Origin: Rhodobacter sp.
GTDB lineage: Bacteria > Pseudomonadota > Alphaproteobacteria > Rhodobacterales > Rhodobacteraceae
NCBI GenBank assembly: GCA_027489175.1
Contig: JAIYAE010000035.1
Location: 1-64,000, forward strand
Length of the DNA: 64,000 nucleotides
Reading direction: 5' to 3'
Every line of letters starts with the position of its first letter. The stretch's first letter is position 1. Positions 27,153-35,454 of this stretch are shown here, piece after piece. The notes below the pieces were generated by a model. The model saw only the letters and a list, made by a program, of their open reading frames with translations, had not been told where the DNA came from and searched no databases. The position numbers were made by a program, and so were the translations under genes.

Positions 27153-28478
27153 TTACGGGAAGGACTTGCCCGCATAGGTCTGGGCAAAGCGCGCCAGTTG
27201 CTCGTTGCCGCGCGCAACGGCCGTATCCAGCGCCTCCTGCATGGTTTTCTGCCCCGCAAGGGCGGCCTCAACCTCGGCCAGCCATTCGGCGCGGATCTGG
27301 ATCATGCCGCCGAGGCGGATGCCACGGGTCAGCGGTGTCGGCTCCGACCAGGTCAGCGACTTCATCGCGATGTCGCGGTTGATGAAGGGCTCCTTGGCGT
27401 AGAACCCTTCCGCAAGCAGGCTGTCATAGGTCGACTTCGTGACCGGGATATAGCCAGAGTTTTCCAGAAGGAACTGCTGCTCTTCCTTCGTTGCAAGGAA
27501 GGCCAGGTAGTTTGCCGCCGCCTTGTATTCATCCTCGGTCTTGCCCGACAGCACCCAAAGCGAGGCGCCGCCCACGACCGAATTCTTCCGTTCCGTGCCT
27601 TCATAGGTCGGGATGATCTGCACGTCCCATCCGAAAGCAGGCGTCAGCTTGTGGATGGTGTTGTGGTCGGCGATGGACGAAAAGAAGACCGAGCATTCGC
27701 CCTCGACAAAGCTGTCACGCGCCGATTTACCAGCCGCAGGCGTGCGCAGCATGGCATAGCCTTCCGCCAGCCAGCGCTGGACGTCTTCCATGTATTTCAC
27801 ATGCAGGGTGGTGTTGAACAACAGCTCGGTGTCCAGGCCATCATAGCCGTTGTTGTTCGACGCGACCGGCACGTTATGCACCATCGAGAACTGCTCAAGG
27901 TCGATCCAGGACGACGGCGCATAGGCCAGGCTGCAGGCCTGCCCGCTGGCCTTCAGCGCCTTGAACGCCTCTTCCATGCCTTCCCAGGTCACCGGGGCCT
28001 CGGTGATCCCGGCCTTCGCGAACTGGTCCTTGTTGAAGTAGTAGACCGGGGTGGAAGAGTTCCACGGCATCGAGAAGAACTCGCCGGTCGAAGACGAATA
28101 ATAGTTGCTGATCGCGGGGAAGTAGTCAGCCCAGTCCACGGTCACGCCCGTGTCGGCCATCAGCTGGGTGACGGGGTAGAACTCACCCGACAGCATCAGG
28201 TCAGCCGTGCCCGCGTCAAAGGATTGCAGGAGCGTCGGGTGTTTCCCGGCGCGGAAGGCGGCGATGGTGTTCTGCACGGCCTTGTCATAGCCGTCCTGAC
28301 CCACGCAAACCGCCTCGTACAGGTCCTGGCTTGCGTTGAAGCGGGTGCAGGTCTCGGCCACGACAGCGCCAAGATCGCCGGTCAGGCCGTACCAGTATTC
28401 GAACTTGATCTTTTCAGCATGGGCGGTTCCGGCAGTCGCCAGAAGCACCATGGCAGTGGTCGCCAGCTTGATTGTCAT
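27153..28478 (-). CDS. ugpB: Periplasmic binding protein UgpB
   Basis: The protein has 441 residues from the ATG at 28478. Residues 1-22 form a signal peptide ending AHA before EKIKFEYWYG. The mature part is a type-1 sugar/glycerol-3-phosphate binding lobe with the UgpB-like features FEYWYGLTGDLG, MPWNSSTPVYYFNKD, and PTYEGTERKNSVVGGASLW. It captures glycerol 3-phosphate or glycerophosphocholine in the periplasm for UgpAEC. It is the first gene of the operon, preceded by an AT-rich promoter candidate. Confidence 0.88.
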   Translation of the reverse strand: MTIKLATTAMVLLATAGTAHAEKIKFEYWYGLTGDLGAVVAETCTRFNASQDLYEAVCVGQDGYDKAVQNTIAAFRAGKHPTLLQSFDAGTADLMLSGEFYPVTQLMADTGVTVDWADYFPAISNYYSSSTGEFFSMPWNSSTPVYYFNKDQFAKAGITEAPVTWEGMEEAFKALKASGQACSLAYAPSSWIDLEQFSMVHNVPVASNNNGYDGLDTELLFNTTLHVKYMEDVQRWLAEGYAMLRTPAAGKSARDSFVEGECSVFFSSIADHNTIHKLTPAFGWDVQIIPTYEGTERKNSVVGGASLWVLSGKTEDEYKAAANYLAFLATKEEQQFLLENSGYIPVTKSTYDSLLAEGFYAKEPFINRDIAMKSLTWSEPTPLTRGIRLGGMIQIRAEWLAEVEAALAGQKTMQEALDTAVARGNEQLARFAQTYAGKSFP

Positions 28479-28579
28479 CGTCCCTGTCTCCGTCAAAAGG
28501 GGGCCACAGGCAGCCTGCGGCATGGGGGGCAGATGCCAGCCGAACGTGACAGGGAATTGATGGCGGTATGAAGTTTTTA

Positions 28580-28608
28580 TTTATAAAAATCAGTTACTTA
28601 AGACGCAA
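28580..28608 (-). promoter_or_regulatory. Candidate promoter of the ugp operon
   Basis: On the minus strand TTGCGT (28603-28608) and TATAAA (28580-28585) are separated by 17 bases, in a conspicuously AT-rich island about 100 bases upstream of the ugpB start. The -10 matches five of six consensus bases and the -35 three of six. I did not find a convincing PhoB box, although ugp genes are phosphate-regulated in other bacteria. Confidence 0.4.
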
Positions 28609-28665
28609 TGCCTTATGGCGCACGGGCAAGGCCCGCGCGCTGCACACCCTTTCCTGATGCCGGCG

Positions 28666-29490
28666 TCAATCTGTCGGAAACAGACCCGCCGCAAGCTCCA
28701 CGTGCCGGTTCAGATAGTCCTGAAAATGCACCGTCACCCCGGCCGCATCCGCCAGCACCACGGCCATCTGCGCCGGGCCTTCCAGGCGCAACTGCTCCCC
28801 CGCCATCCCCGGCAGATGGGCGTTGACCGAATAATGGCCGCCCGCCAGCGTGGTCATCGGGATGCCGTGCCAGACCCCGCTGGTCGTCAGATGCACGTGG
28901 CCAGAAATCACCATCCGCACATCGGGATGCCGCTTCAAAAGCTGCGCAAAGCCCGCGCCATCGGCCAGCGGAATCTCGTCCACCGGCAGAGACAGCACAT
29001 TGGCATGGTGGTGCATGACCACGATGACGGGGCGATCCCGAGCCTCATCCAGCCGCGCCGCAAGCCAGTCGCGCCGCCCCTGGCACAGCGCCCCGGCATG
29101 CGTGCCGGGCGTGGTCGTGTCCAGAAGGATCACCCGGTAGCCGCCCAGGTCGATCACTTTCGACACCTTGGCCAAAGGGTCCGAGAGCCCCGCGCCAAAG
29201 ACCGACAGGAACGCCTCAGGCACATCATGATTGCCCAGCGTGATGTGGCAAGGCAGGGTCAAGGGGGCCAGCGTATCGCGCAAGACCTCGTAACCCGCGA
29301 CCTCGCCCAGATCGGCAAGATCCCCTGCGATGGCAACGAAATCGGCATTGCCGTGGTCGCGGTTGATCGCCGCCACGGCCGCCGCCAGCCGCGCCGCCGG
29401 GTCCAGCCCATTCACGGCTGATCCGGGCGGCCCAAGATGCAGGTCCGACAGGACGACGAACTTCACAGGAGGCTTCTCAGGGGGCTTCAC
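28666..29490 (-). CDS. Metallophosphoesterase, GpdQ/CpdA-like
   Basis: The 274-residue calcineurin-fold dinuclear phosphoesterase shows every metal-ligand motif: LSDLHLG, IAGDLADLG, TLGNHDVPE, VVMHHHAN and ISGHVHL. GpdQ glycerophosphodiesterase has the same length and motif set, and CpdA (cAMP phosphodiesterase) is the other close family. Placement directly upstream of ugpBAEC favours hydrolysis of imported glycerophosphodiesters to glycerol 3-phosphate; this choice is inference. It overlaps the epimerase-like gene by 4 bases and is separated from ugpB by 187 bases with a promoter candidate. Confidence 0.8.
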   Translation of the reverse strand: MKPPEKPPVKFVVLSDLHLGPPGSAVNGLDPAARLAAAVAAINRDHGNADFVAIAGDLADLGEVAGYEVLRDTLAPLTLPCHITLGNHDVPEAFLSVFGAGLSDPLAKVSKVIDLGGYRVILLDTTTPGTHAGALCQGRRDWLAARLDEARDRPVIVVMHHHANVLSLPVDEIPLADGAGFAQLLKRHPDVRMVISGHVHLTTSGVWHGIPMTTLAGGHYSVNAHLPGMAGEQLRLEGPAQMAVVLADAAGVTVHFQDYLNRHVELAAGLFPTD

Positions 29491-30317
29491 TGCGCCAGCC
29501 CCAGCGCCGCAAGATATCGGGCCGAGGGGATGACCCCCGCCTTGTCCCGCAGCTCAAGTATCAGGCGCGGATTGGCCCCGGTCTCGGCAATCGCCTTAAA
29601 GACGCCCGGCCACAGGATCGTGCCATGGCCGATCTGCCAATGCCGGTCGGCAAAGCCATCGGCGTCCTGCAGGTGGACATGGCCAAGCCGCTGCCCCGCT
29701 GCACGGATGTAGAAATCCACCGGCGGCCCGCCAGTGGACCCGTGCGCGTAATGCGCGTGCCCGGTGTCAACCGACAGCGCCAGCGCCTGCCATCCCAACG
29801 CCTCACACAGACGGGCGCGGTCTGCGGGTTCCACATCCTCGATGTTTTCCAGCACAAAGGTCACGCCCATATCCTCGGCCCGCTTCAGGACCGGGGCCAG
29901 CGTGTCACGGGCGGCCTCGATCATCCGGGCGGCATCCGTCGGGTAAAGCCCGCGGTGGTTATACCCCCAAGTGGTGAAGGGCGAGTGGATCACCACATGC
30001 GTCCCCTTCACCGCGGCACAGACATCCAGCGCCTGCCCCATCCGCCGGGTGACGATCTTGCGCACCTCAGGGTCATAGGACGCGATGGTAAAGCCCCAGA
30101 ACGGCCCATGGATGCCAAGCCGCCCCTGATGCCCGTCCAACAGCTTCACCGTTTCGGCCGCCAGACCGGACCAATCACCGTCCAGCACCTCGGCATCCAC
30201 GAACGCCTGCAATTCCAGATCGCGCGGGGCCTCCAGCAGCCAGTCGCGGTGGGGGGCAAGGTCGGCGTGGCCAAGGGCAGCACCAAGGATCGGCAGGTCG
30301 GGGGTCGGTTGGGGCAT
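29487..30317 (-). CDS. Sugar phosphate isomerase/epimerase-like TIM barrel protein
   Basis: The 276-residue protein belongs to the xylose-isomerase-like TIM barrel (AP endonuclease 2) superfamily. Metal-site candidates are the Glu in TFVLENIED, LSVDTGHAHYAH, GHVHLQDADG and LILELRD. Members are isomerases, epimerases or dehydratases; substrate cannot be given. It is the first gene of a unit with the GpdQ-like gene and lies beside the Ugp operon. It may rearrange the sugar or polyol released from an imported phosphodiester. Confidence 0.75.
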   Translation of the reverse strand: MPQPTPDLPILGAALGHADLAPHRDWLLEAPRDLELQAFVDAEVLDGDWSGLAAETVKLLDGHQGRLGIHGPFWGFTIASYDPEVRKIVTRRMGQALDVCAAVKGTHVVIHSPFTTWGYNHRGLYPTDAARMIEAARDTLAPVLKRAEDMGVTFVLENIEDVEPADRARLCEALGWQALALSVDTGHAHYAHGSTGGPPVDFYIRAAGQRLGHVHLQDADGFADRHWQIGHGTILWPGVFKAIAETGANPRLILELRDKAGVIPSARYLAALGLAQ

Positions 30318-30414
30318 GATGTCTTTCCGCTAAGGTTGCGCGACCGCTTTGCCAGTGGAATGTAACGCCACCGTTATCCGAAGCTTGCGGTTCCGTGACA
30401 GTCCGCCCGCCCGC

Positions 30415-31071
30415 TCAGGCGGCCAGTGGCACGATCAAGTCCGCCCCCGCCGCACGGTTCGAATTGACCGCCGTCCCGACCCGCACCGGCGGGTTCATCA
30501 CGCCCGGCGGCAGGGGTTTCATCAGGACCGCAGCGCCATGCCCCGCCTCACCCAGCCACAGCGGCCAGTCTTCGGGTTGCAGGACCACCGCCTCGCGGTG
30601 GTGCAGCCCCGCCATCGACGGCCCAGCGTCGGTTGAGACGATGGCCACCGTGTCCTGATCCTGCCAGCGCTGCCAGATCCCGGCCAATGCCATCGGCTGA
30701 CCATCGGCGCGGGTGAAATACCAGGGCAGCTTTTCGCCCTTCTCTCCGGTTGACCATTCATAGAACCCGCTCGCCGGCACGATGCAGCGCCGGGTCCGCA
30801 CCGCCTCGCGGAAGGCGGGCTTGGTCGCCACCGTGTCCGACCGCGCGTTGATGATCAGCGGCCCATCGTTCGGCGCCTTGTACCAGCCGGGGATGAACCC
30901 CCAGCGCATGGCCCGAAGGCGCCGCTGCCCCCCGTCCGAGGTGACCACCGCCACCGTATTCGTCGGGCAGACGTTGAAATTCGGCCCCACCGGCAAGTCA
31001 TTCCCCGGCACGGCATCAAACAGCGCCGCCAGCGCCTCATTCGGGTGGGTGATGGTGAACCGGCCACACAT
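30415..31071 (-). CDS. SRAP-domain abasic-site processing protein (YedK/HMCES)
   Basis: The product is 218 residues from the ATG at 31071, so that the catalytic cysteine is residue 2 (MCGRFT) as the family requires after Met removal. Other SRAP signatures are NFNVCPTN, MRWGFIPGWYK, INARSDT, the active-site Glu in PASGFYEW and the His in LHHREAVVL. YedK/HMCES proteins form a thiazolidine crosslink with abasic sites in single-stranded DNA, protecting the genome. A longer frame reaching 31353 would bury the essential cysteine and is rejected. Divergent from the small exported protein. Confidence 0.9.
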   Translation of the reverse strand: MCGRFTITHPNEALAALFDAVPGNDLPVGPNFNVCPTNTVAVVTSDGGQRRLRAMRWGFIPGWYKAPNDGPLIINARSDTVATKPAFREAVRTRRCIVPASGFYEWSTGEKGEKLPWYFTRADGQPMALAGIWQRWQDQDTVAIVSTDAGPSMAGLHHREAVVLQPEDWPLWLGEAGHGAAVLMKPLPPGVMNPPVRVGTAVNSNRAAGADLIVPLAA

Positions 31072-31188
31072 AGTCCAAAGGATAGGACTCTTTACCCCCG
31101 CCGCCAAGTCAAGGTGCCCGGAACCGCACTTTTCTTCGGCCCCCTGCCCTGTAGAATCGCCCCAATAAAACCCAAGATTGAGCGTCCC

Positions 31189-31575
31189 ATGCGCCTTGCC
31201 CTCCTCCTCTGCGCCCTTCCGCTTCCCGCACTCGCCGGTGCCAACCCCGAGGCGGTGTACAAAACGCTCATCACCGGCACCTGGGCCGAAACCATTGCCG
31301 CCTGCCAGACGGACAAGACCTGGGCCTTTGCCGAAGGCAGCGTCATCATCCACGGCGACGGGGGAGAGGCTTGCGGCTTTGACCGCCCCTTCACCGATGC
31401 CGGGATCGACGTGGTTCTGGACGTCCTATGCCCGATCCCGGGCGAGGGGATGCAAGCCTCCACCCGCCGCATCGGCCTTGATCTGGAAAGTGTCAGCCCC
31501 GGTCTGCGCGACGCGGCCGACCGCCTGACCGTCACCGACAAGGGCCAATCCCTGACCCTGCAGCGCTGCGACTGA
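31189..31575 (+). CDS. Small exported protein of unknown function
   Basis: This 128-residue protein begins with a signal peptide (MRLALLLCALPLPALAGA, cleavage near residue 17). The mature part has four cysteines that could form two disulfides and no recognised domain. The start at 31189 is chosen because it begins the signal peptide. It lies 117 bases from the divergent SRAP start and 42 bases before the VOC gene in the same direction. It resembles in size and style the exported proteins at 42406-43710, but I see no clear homology. Confidence 0.65.
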   Translation: MRLALLLCALPLPALAGANPEAVYKTLITGTWAETIAACQTDKTWAFAEGSVIIHGDGGEACGFDRPFTDAGIDVVLDVLCPIPGEGMQASTRRIGLDLESVSPGLRDAADRLTVTDKGQSLTLQRCD

Positions 31576-31617
31576 TTGTGCTATCCTGCCCCGGTCCCGA
31601 ACCCCAAAGGACCGTCC

Positions 31618-31977
31618 ATGCCGCGCATCACGCAACTTTCCCGCCGTGTCGAAACCCTTGACCGCGCCCGCCCCTTCTGGCGCGACACGCTGGGCATTCC
31701 TGAGCTTTACAGCTTCCCCGGCCTCGCCTTCTTCGACCTTGGCGGCACAAGGCTGATGCTAAAGGAAACCGGCACGCGGGATGAGGCGGACATCCTCTAT
31801 CTTGCCAGTACCGATATCACCACTGACCACGCCCGGCTTGCCGAACGGGGCGCCGTGCTGACCGGCGCCCCGCATCTGATCCACCGCCATGCCGACGGGT
31901 CAGAAGAGTGGATGGCCTTCTTCGAAGATGACGAAGGCCGCCCGCTCGCCCTTCATGCCGTCATTGCTTCACCGTGA
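31618..31977 (+). CDS. VOC/glyoxalase-fold protein
   Basis: The 119-residue single-domain vicinal-oxygen-chelate protein contains the hallmark RARPFWRDTLGIPELY, FFDLGGTRLML and the C-terminal metal-ligand Glu region EEWMAFFEDDEGRPLALH. The start at 31618 has AAAGGA 6 bases upstream. Members include lactoylglutathione lyases, dioxygenases and resistance proteins; substrate unknown. Its 3' end overlaps the convergent 5'-nucleotidase gene by 17 bases. Confidence 0.8.
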   Translation: MPRITQLSRRVETLDRARPFWRDTLGIPELYSFPGLAFFDLGGTRLMLKETGTRDEADILYLASTDITTDHARLAERGAVLTGAPHLIHRHADGSEEWMAFFEDDEGRPLALHAVIASP

Positions 31978-33562
31978 TCCGCCCATCGGTCATCGGCGTG
32001 TAGGGCCCCATCTTCGCCATGTATTCGGCGGTCACATCCGCAAGGTCCGGGCCGAAGTCATAGGCATTGGCCGCATCGACGAACATGCGGAACCCGTCAC
32101 CCCCACCGCGCACATAATTGTTCGACACCACCTTGTAGACCGCCGCCGGATCAATCGGCCCCCAGGCATCGCCACCGATCAGCACCATCACCTCGCTCAC
32201 GCGGCTGCCGGCTGGCGCTTTGGGATCAAAGGTGAACTTCAGCCCCGCCACTTGCGGGAACCGGCCGGCGCCTTCTTCAACCTGGCTGACCCCGTTTTCC
32301 AGCGCGGCAATGATCGTCTCGCCGGTCACCTCGAAGGTCGAAAGCGTGTTCTGGAACGGCAACACCGTCAGCACCTCGCCCATCGTCACCGGCCCCGCGT
32401 CGATGCTCGCGCGCACGCCGCCACCGTTCTGAATGGCAATCGTCACCCCCTGATCGGCCACCCGGTCCAGCATCGCCTCGGCGATCAGGTTGCCCATTGG
32501 GCATTCTACCGCCCGACACGTCTCACGGCTGCCGTCGATGGCAGCGGTCGCCTCGGCCACGACCTTGTTTTTCAGCTCTTCGATCGGGCCGCCCAACTCC
32601 TTGACCCGCGCCTCGATCTCCGGGTCTGGCGTCACGCTTGCATCCAGAAGGATCGTGTCGCCTTCCGCAAACTTCAGGTTCCCAGCGTCGTCAAAGGTCA
32701 GCACCAGATGGCCGACATATTTCGAATAGGCATAGGCCTGCACCACCGGCACCAGCGCCCCGTTCTGCCCGTCAACCCAGGTCGGATACGGCCCCGCGCG
32801 CTTCGGGTCCTTTGACGACAGCAACGTGTGGCTGTGCCCGCCCACCACCGCATCAATCCCCGGCACCGCCGCCGCAATCTCCAGGTCCTTCGGCAGGCCG
32901 ACATGGTTCAGCGCGATGATCTTCGTGACCCCCGCCGCCTCCAGCTCCGCCACATCCGCGGCCAGACTGTCGATCTCATCCTGGAAGATCACCGTCGGCC
33001 CGGGGCTGGAGGTATCGACCGTATCCGTCGCGAGCGCCGAGATGATGCCAATCTTCTCGCCGCCCACCTCCAGCACGACATGGTTCTGCACCCGCCCGGC
33101 CAGCACGTTGTTCTGGCTGACATCGGTGTTCCCGCTGATCACCGGGAACGTGACCTTGTCGAGGAACGCTGCCAGCCCCTCCGGCCCGTCGTCGAATTCG
33201 TGGTTGCCCACGGCCATCGCGTCAAAGCCAATCTTTTCCATGAACTCGGCCTCGGCCGCGCCCTTGTAGGTGGTGTAGAACAGGCTGCCCTGGAACTGGT
33301 CACCGGCGTCCAGCACAATCACATTGCCCCCTTCGGCAGTGACCTTATCGCGCAATTCCTTGATCTTCGTCGCCACCCGCGCCACGCCGCCAAAGCACTT
33401 GTTCTCGGCCGCATCCTCGGCACTGCAGGTGCTGTCGAAGGCATTCACCGCTTCCATCCGGCTGTGCAGATCGTTGATGTGGATGACATGCAGCGTGTAG
33501 TCCGCCTGCGCCGCGCCAGCCATAAGCGCCACTGCGGCGCTGGAAAGGAAAAGGTTCCGCAT
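31961..33562 (-). CDS. Periplasmic 5'-nucleotidase/2',3'-cyclic phosphodiesterase (UshA-like)
   Basis: The 533-residue exported enzyme has a signal peptide (residues 1-20, AQA). The N-terminal calcineurin-like domain carries HINDLHSRME, DAGDQFQGS, GNHEFDDGPEG, NHVGLPKD and GGHSHTLL. The C-terminal 5'-nucleotidase domain carries NGGGVRASI and the substrate loop VLPFQNTLSTFEVTG. It dephosphorylates nucleotides or related esters in the periplasm to salvage phosphate and nucleosides. Four cysteines near the N-terminus and the middle may form disulfides. Confidence 0.9.
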   Translation of the reverse strand: MRNLFLSSAAVALMAGAAQADYTLHVIHINDLHSRMEAVNAFDSTCSAEDAAENKCFGGVARVATKIKELRDKVTAEGGNVIVLDAGDQFQGSLFYTTYKGAAEAEFMEKIGFDAMAVGNHEFDDGPEGLAAFLDKVTFPVISGNTDVSQNNVLAGRVQNHVVLEVGGEKIGIISALATDTVDTSSPGPTVIFQDEIDSLAADVAELEAAGVTKIIALNHVGLPKDLEIAAAVPGIDAVVGGHSHTLLSSKDPKRAGPYPTWVDGQNGALVPVVQAYAYSKYVGHLVLTFDDAGNLKFAEGDTILLDASVTPDPEIEARVKELGGPIEELKNKVVAEATAAIDGSRETCRAVECPMGNLIAEAMLDRVADQGVTIAIQNGGGVRASIDAGPVTMGEVLTVLPFQNTLSTFEVTGETIIAALENGVSQVEEGAGRFPQVAGLKFTFDPKAPAGSRVSEVMVLIGGDAWGPIDPAAVYKVVSNNYVRGGGDGFRMFVDAANAYDFGPDLADVTAEYMAKMGPYTPMTDGRITVKQ

Positions 33563-33713
33563 CGAATGCTCCCGTGTTGGTTGATAGTACCACCGTGACT
33601 CTGCCTACCGCGCGAGTCAAAGGTCGATTGTCCTGACTTGGCGGACAATTGCAAAGCGCAGATGACGGTGCTGATCCATTGACCTCAGCGCCCCGCGCGG
33701 GCAAAAGCGCGGC

Positions 33714-34052
33714 ATGCTGATCTACAAGATCCTCCGCCGCCCCGAATGGGATGCTTTCCGCGCCGCCGGTGAAACGCTTGGCGCGCCGATCGATCTGGCG
33801 GATGGCTACATCCACTTTTCCACCGCCGCCCAGGTGGCCGAAACCGCCGCGAAATGGTTCGCCACCGAAAGCGATCTGGTCCTTGTGGCGTTTGAGGCGG
33901 ACCGCCTCGGCCCGCATCTGAAATGGGAGCCCTCGCGCGGTGGCCAGCTCTTCCCGCACCTCTACCGCCCGCTGCAGCTGGCCGAGGTTGTCTGGGACAA
34001 ATCCCTCCCCCTCGGCGCGACCGGCCACATCTTCCCCGAAGGTGTCTGGTGA
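33714..34052 (+). CDS. DUF952 family protein
   Basis: The 112-residue protein matches the DUF952 pattern: [35 protein letters not shown] and [12 protein letters not shown]. It is a small cytoplasmic protein whose function is unknown. Its stop overlaps the pyrD GTG start by 4 bases, so the two are translationally coupled, an arrangement common in Rhodobacteraceae. Confidence 0.88.
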   Translation: MLIYKILRRPEWDAFRAAGETLGAPIDLADGYIHFSTAAQVAETAAKWFATESDLVLVAFEADRLGPHLKWEPSRGGQLFPHLYRPLQLAEVVWDKSLPLGATGHIFPEGVW

Positions 34053-35110
34053 GCCTGGTCGAACGCGCCGCCCTGGCCCTTCTGCGCCAGACCGACCCCG
34101 AACGCGCCCACGCCCTGTCCCTGATCGCGCTGCAAACCGGCCTCGCCCCCCTGCCCGGTCCGGTTGCCCTGCCGCGCCTTGCCTGCACGCTGGCGGGCCT
34201 GCCGCTTCTGAACCCGGTCGGCCTTGCGGCGGGCTATGACAAGAACGCCACCGTCATCGCCCCCCTCAGCCGCGCCGGGTTCGGGTTTCTGGAGGTTGGC
34301 GCCGCCACCCCGCTGCCCCAGCCCGGCAACCCCAAACCGCGCCTCTTCCGCCTGACCGAGGACCGCGCCGCCATCAACCGTTTCGGCTTCAACAACGACG
34401 GCGCAGAAGCCATCGGCCAGCGCCTAGCCGCCCGCAAACGCACCGCTGTGCCGGTCGGCCTGAACCTCGGCGCGAACAAGACCAGCGACAACCGCGCCGC
34501 CGATTTCGCCCGCGTCCTCGCGACCTGCGGCCCCCATGTCGATTTCGCGACGGTGAACGTCAGCTCGCCCAACACCGAAAAACTGCGCGACCTGCAAGGC
34601 CCCGCCGCCCTCGCCGCCCTCCTCGCCGGCGTGATGGAGGCGCGCGCCGCGCTGCCCACCCCGATCCCGATCTTCCTGAAGATCGCCCCGGACCTGACCC
34701 AAGAAGACCTCGCCCAGATCGCAGAAGTGGCACTCACCTCCGGCCTCTCCGGCATCATCGCCACCAACACCACGCTGGATCGCAAAGGTTTGAAATCTGC
34801 AAATGCAGGCCAGCAAGGCGGCCTTTCCGGCGCACCATTGTTCGAAAAGTCTACACGCGTCCTGGCCCAGCTTTCCCAGCTGACCCAAGGCACACTCCCC
34901 TTGATCGGCGTCGGCGGCATCTACACCCCCGAACAGGCCTATGCCAAAATCCGCGCCGGGGCCTCGGCGGTGCAGCTTTACACCGCGATGGTCTATGAAG
35001 GCCTCTCCCTCATCCCCCGCATCGCAAAGGGCCTCGACACCCTCCTCGCCCGCGACGGCCATGCCACGATCGCCAGCGCCGTCGGCTCCGACCGCAGCGC
35101 CTGGCTATAA
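34049..35110 (+). CDS. pyrD: Dihydroorotate dehydrogenase, class 2 (quinone)
   Basis: This 353-residue FMN enzyme oxidises dihydroorotate to orotate in pyrimidine synthesis and passes electrons to quinone. Motifs are [34 protein letters not shown] (shown in part), [10 protein letters not shown], the catalytic-Ser region [21 protein letters not shown] and the FMN-phosphate loop [11 protein letters not shown]. The N-terminal amphipathic extension marks the membrane-associated class 2. Start is GTG at 34049, overlapping the DUF952 stop (GTGA). Confidence 0.95.
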   Translation: MSLVERAALALLRQTDPERAHALSLIALQTGLAPLPGPVALPRLACTLAGLPLLNPVGLAAGYDKNATVIAPLSRAGFGFLEVGAATPLPQPGNPKPRLFRLTEDRAAINRFGFNNDGAEAIGQRLAARKRTAVPVGLNLGANKTSDNRAADFARVLATCGPHVDFATVNVSSPNTEKLRDLQGPAALAALLAGVMEARAALPTPIPIFLKIAPDLTQEDLAQIAEVALTSGLSGIIATNTTLDRKGLKSANAGQQGGLSGAPLFEKSTRVLAQLSQLTQGTLPLIGVGGIYTPEQAYAKIRAGASAVQLYTAMVYEGLSLIPRIAKGLDTLLARDGHATIASAVGSDRSAWL

Positions 35111-35137
35111 CACCCAGCCAAAAGCGCTTTCACATTT

Positions 35138-35186
35138 GCCCAAATATCCTCTGGGGGTCCGGGGGGCGAAGCGCCCCCGGCGGCCG
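35138..35186. repeat. Dispersed G-rich hairpin repeat, copy A
   Basis: The box GCCCAAATATCC (35138-35149) is followed by GGGGGTCC and a stem CCGGGGG (35159-35165)/CCCCCGG (35174-35180). The same order occurs at 40228-40267. It lies between the convergent ends of pyrD and the RAM-domain gene, a position suited to a bidirectional transcription terminator. Confidence 0.6.
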
Positions 35187-35199
35187 GCCACGCAGGCGT

Positions 35200-35436
35200 T
35201 CAGAACGCCTTGAACGTCATCGTCGTCAGGGTGCGCTGGATGTCGGGAATGTCGAACAGCTTCGACGACAGGTAATGCCCGGTGTCCTGGTCATCCGGGA
35301 TATAGACCTTGGCGATCAGGTCATAATCGCCGCTGGTGGAATACATCTCGCTGACGACTTCACGGTCCCAGATCGCATCGGCCACCGCATAGGTGGTGCC
35401 GGGCGTGCAGCGGAACTGGACGAATACCAAGGCCAT
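35200..35436 (-). CDS. Stand-alone Lrp/AsnC ligand-binding (RAM) domain protein
   Basis: The 78-residue protein consists only of the alpha/beta sandwich that forms the effector-binding C-terminal half of Lrp/AsnC regulators (FVQFRCTPGTTYAVADAI, SGDYDLIAKVYIPD, IQRTLTTMTFKAF). There is no helix-turn-helix. Such orphans oligomerise and may sense amino acids or modulate full-length Lrp proteins. It is followed by the helicase gene 18 bases away on the same strand reading order (helicase upstream region not shared). Confidence 0.85.
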   Translation of the reverse strand: MALVFVQFRCTPGTTYAVADAIWDREVVSEMYSTSGDYDLIAKVYIPDDQDTGHYLSSKLFDIPDIQRTLTTMTFKAF

Positions 35437-35454
35437 CGGACCCTCCCTTTCGCC

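Noticed and set aside
27198-28571. Open frame of about 457 codons opposite ugpB
   Set aside because: Antisense to a complete binding protein with signal peptide; no motif of its own.
28490-28665. PhoB box upstream of ugpB
   Set aside because: Single CTGTCA-like half-sites occur, but no two half-sites are spaced 11 bases apart as a Pho box requires.
30363-30376. TAACG-CCAC-CGTTA inverted repeat upstream of the epimerase-like gene
   Set aside because: Only five base pairs per arm; not enough to call an operator.
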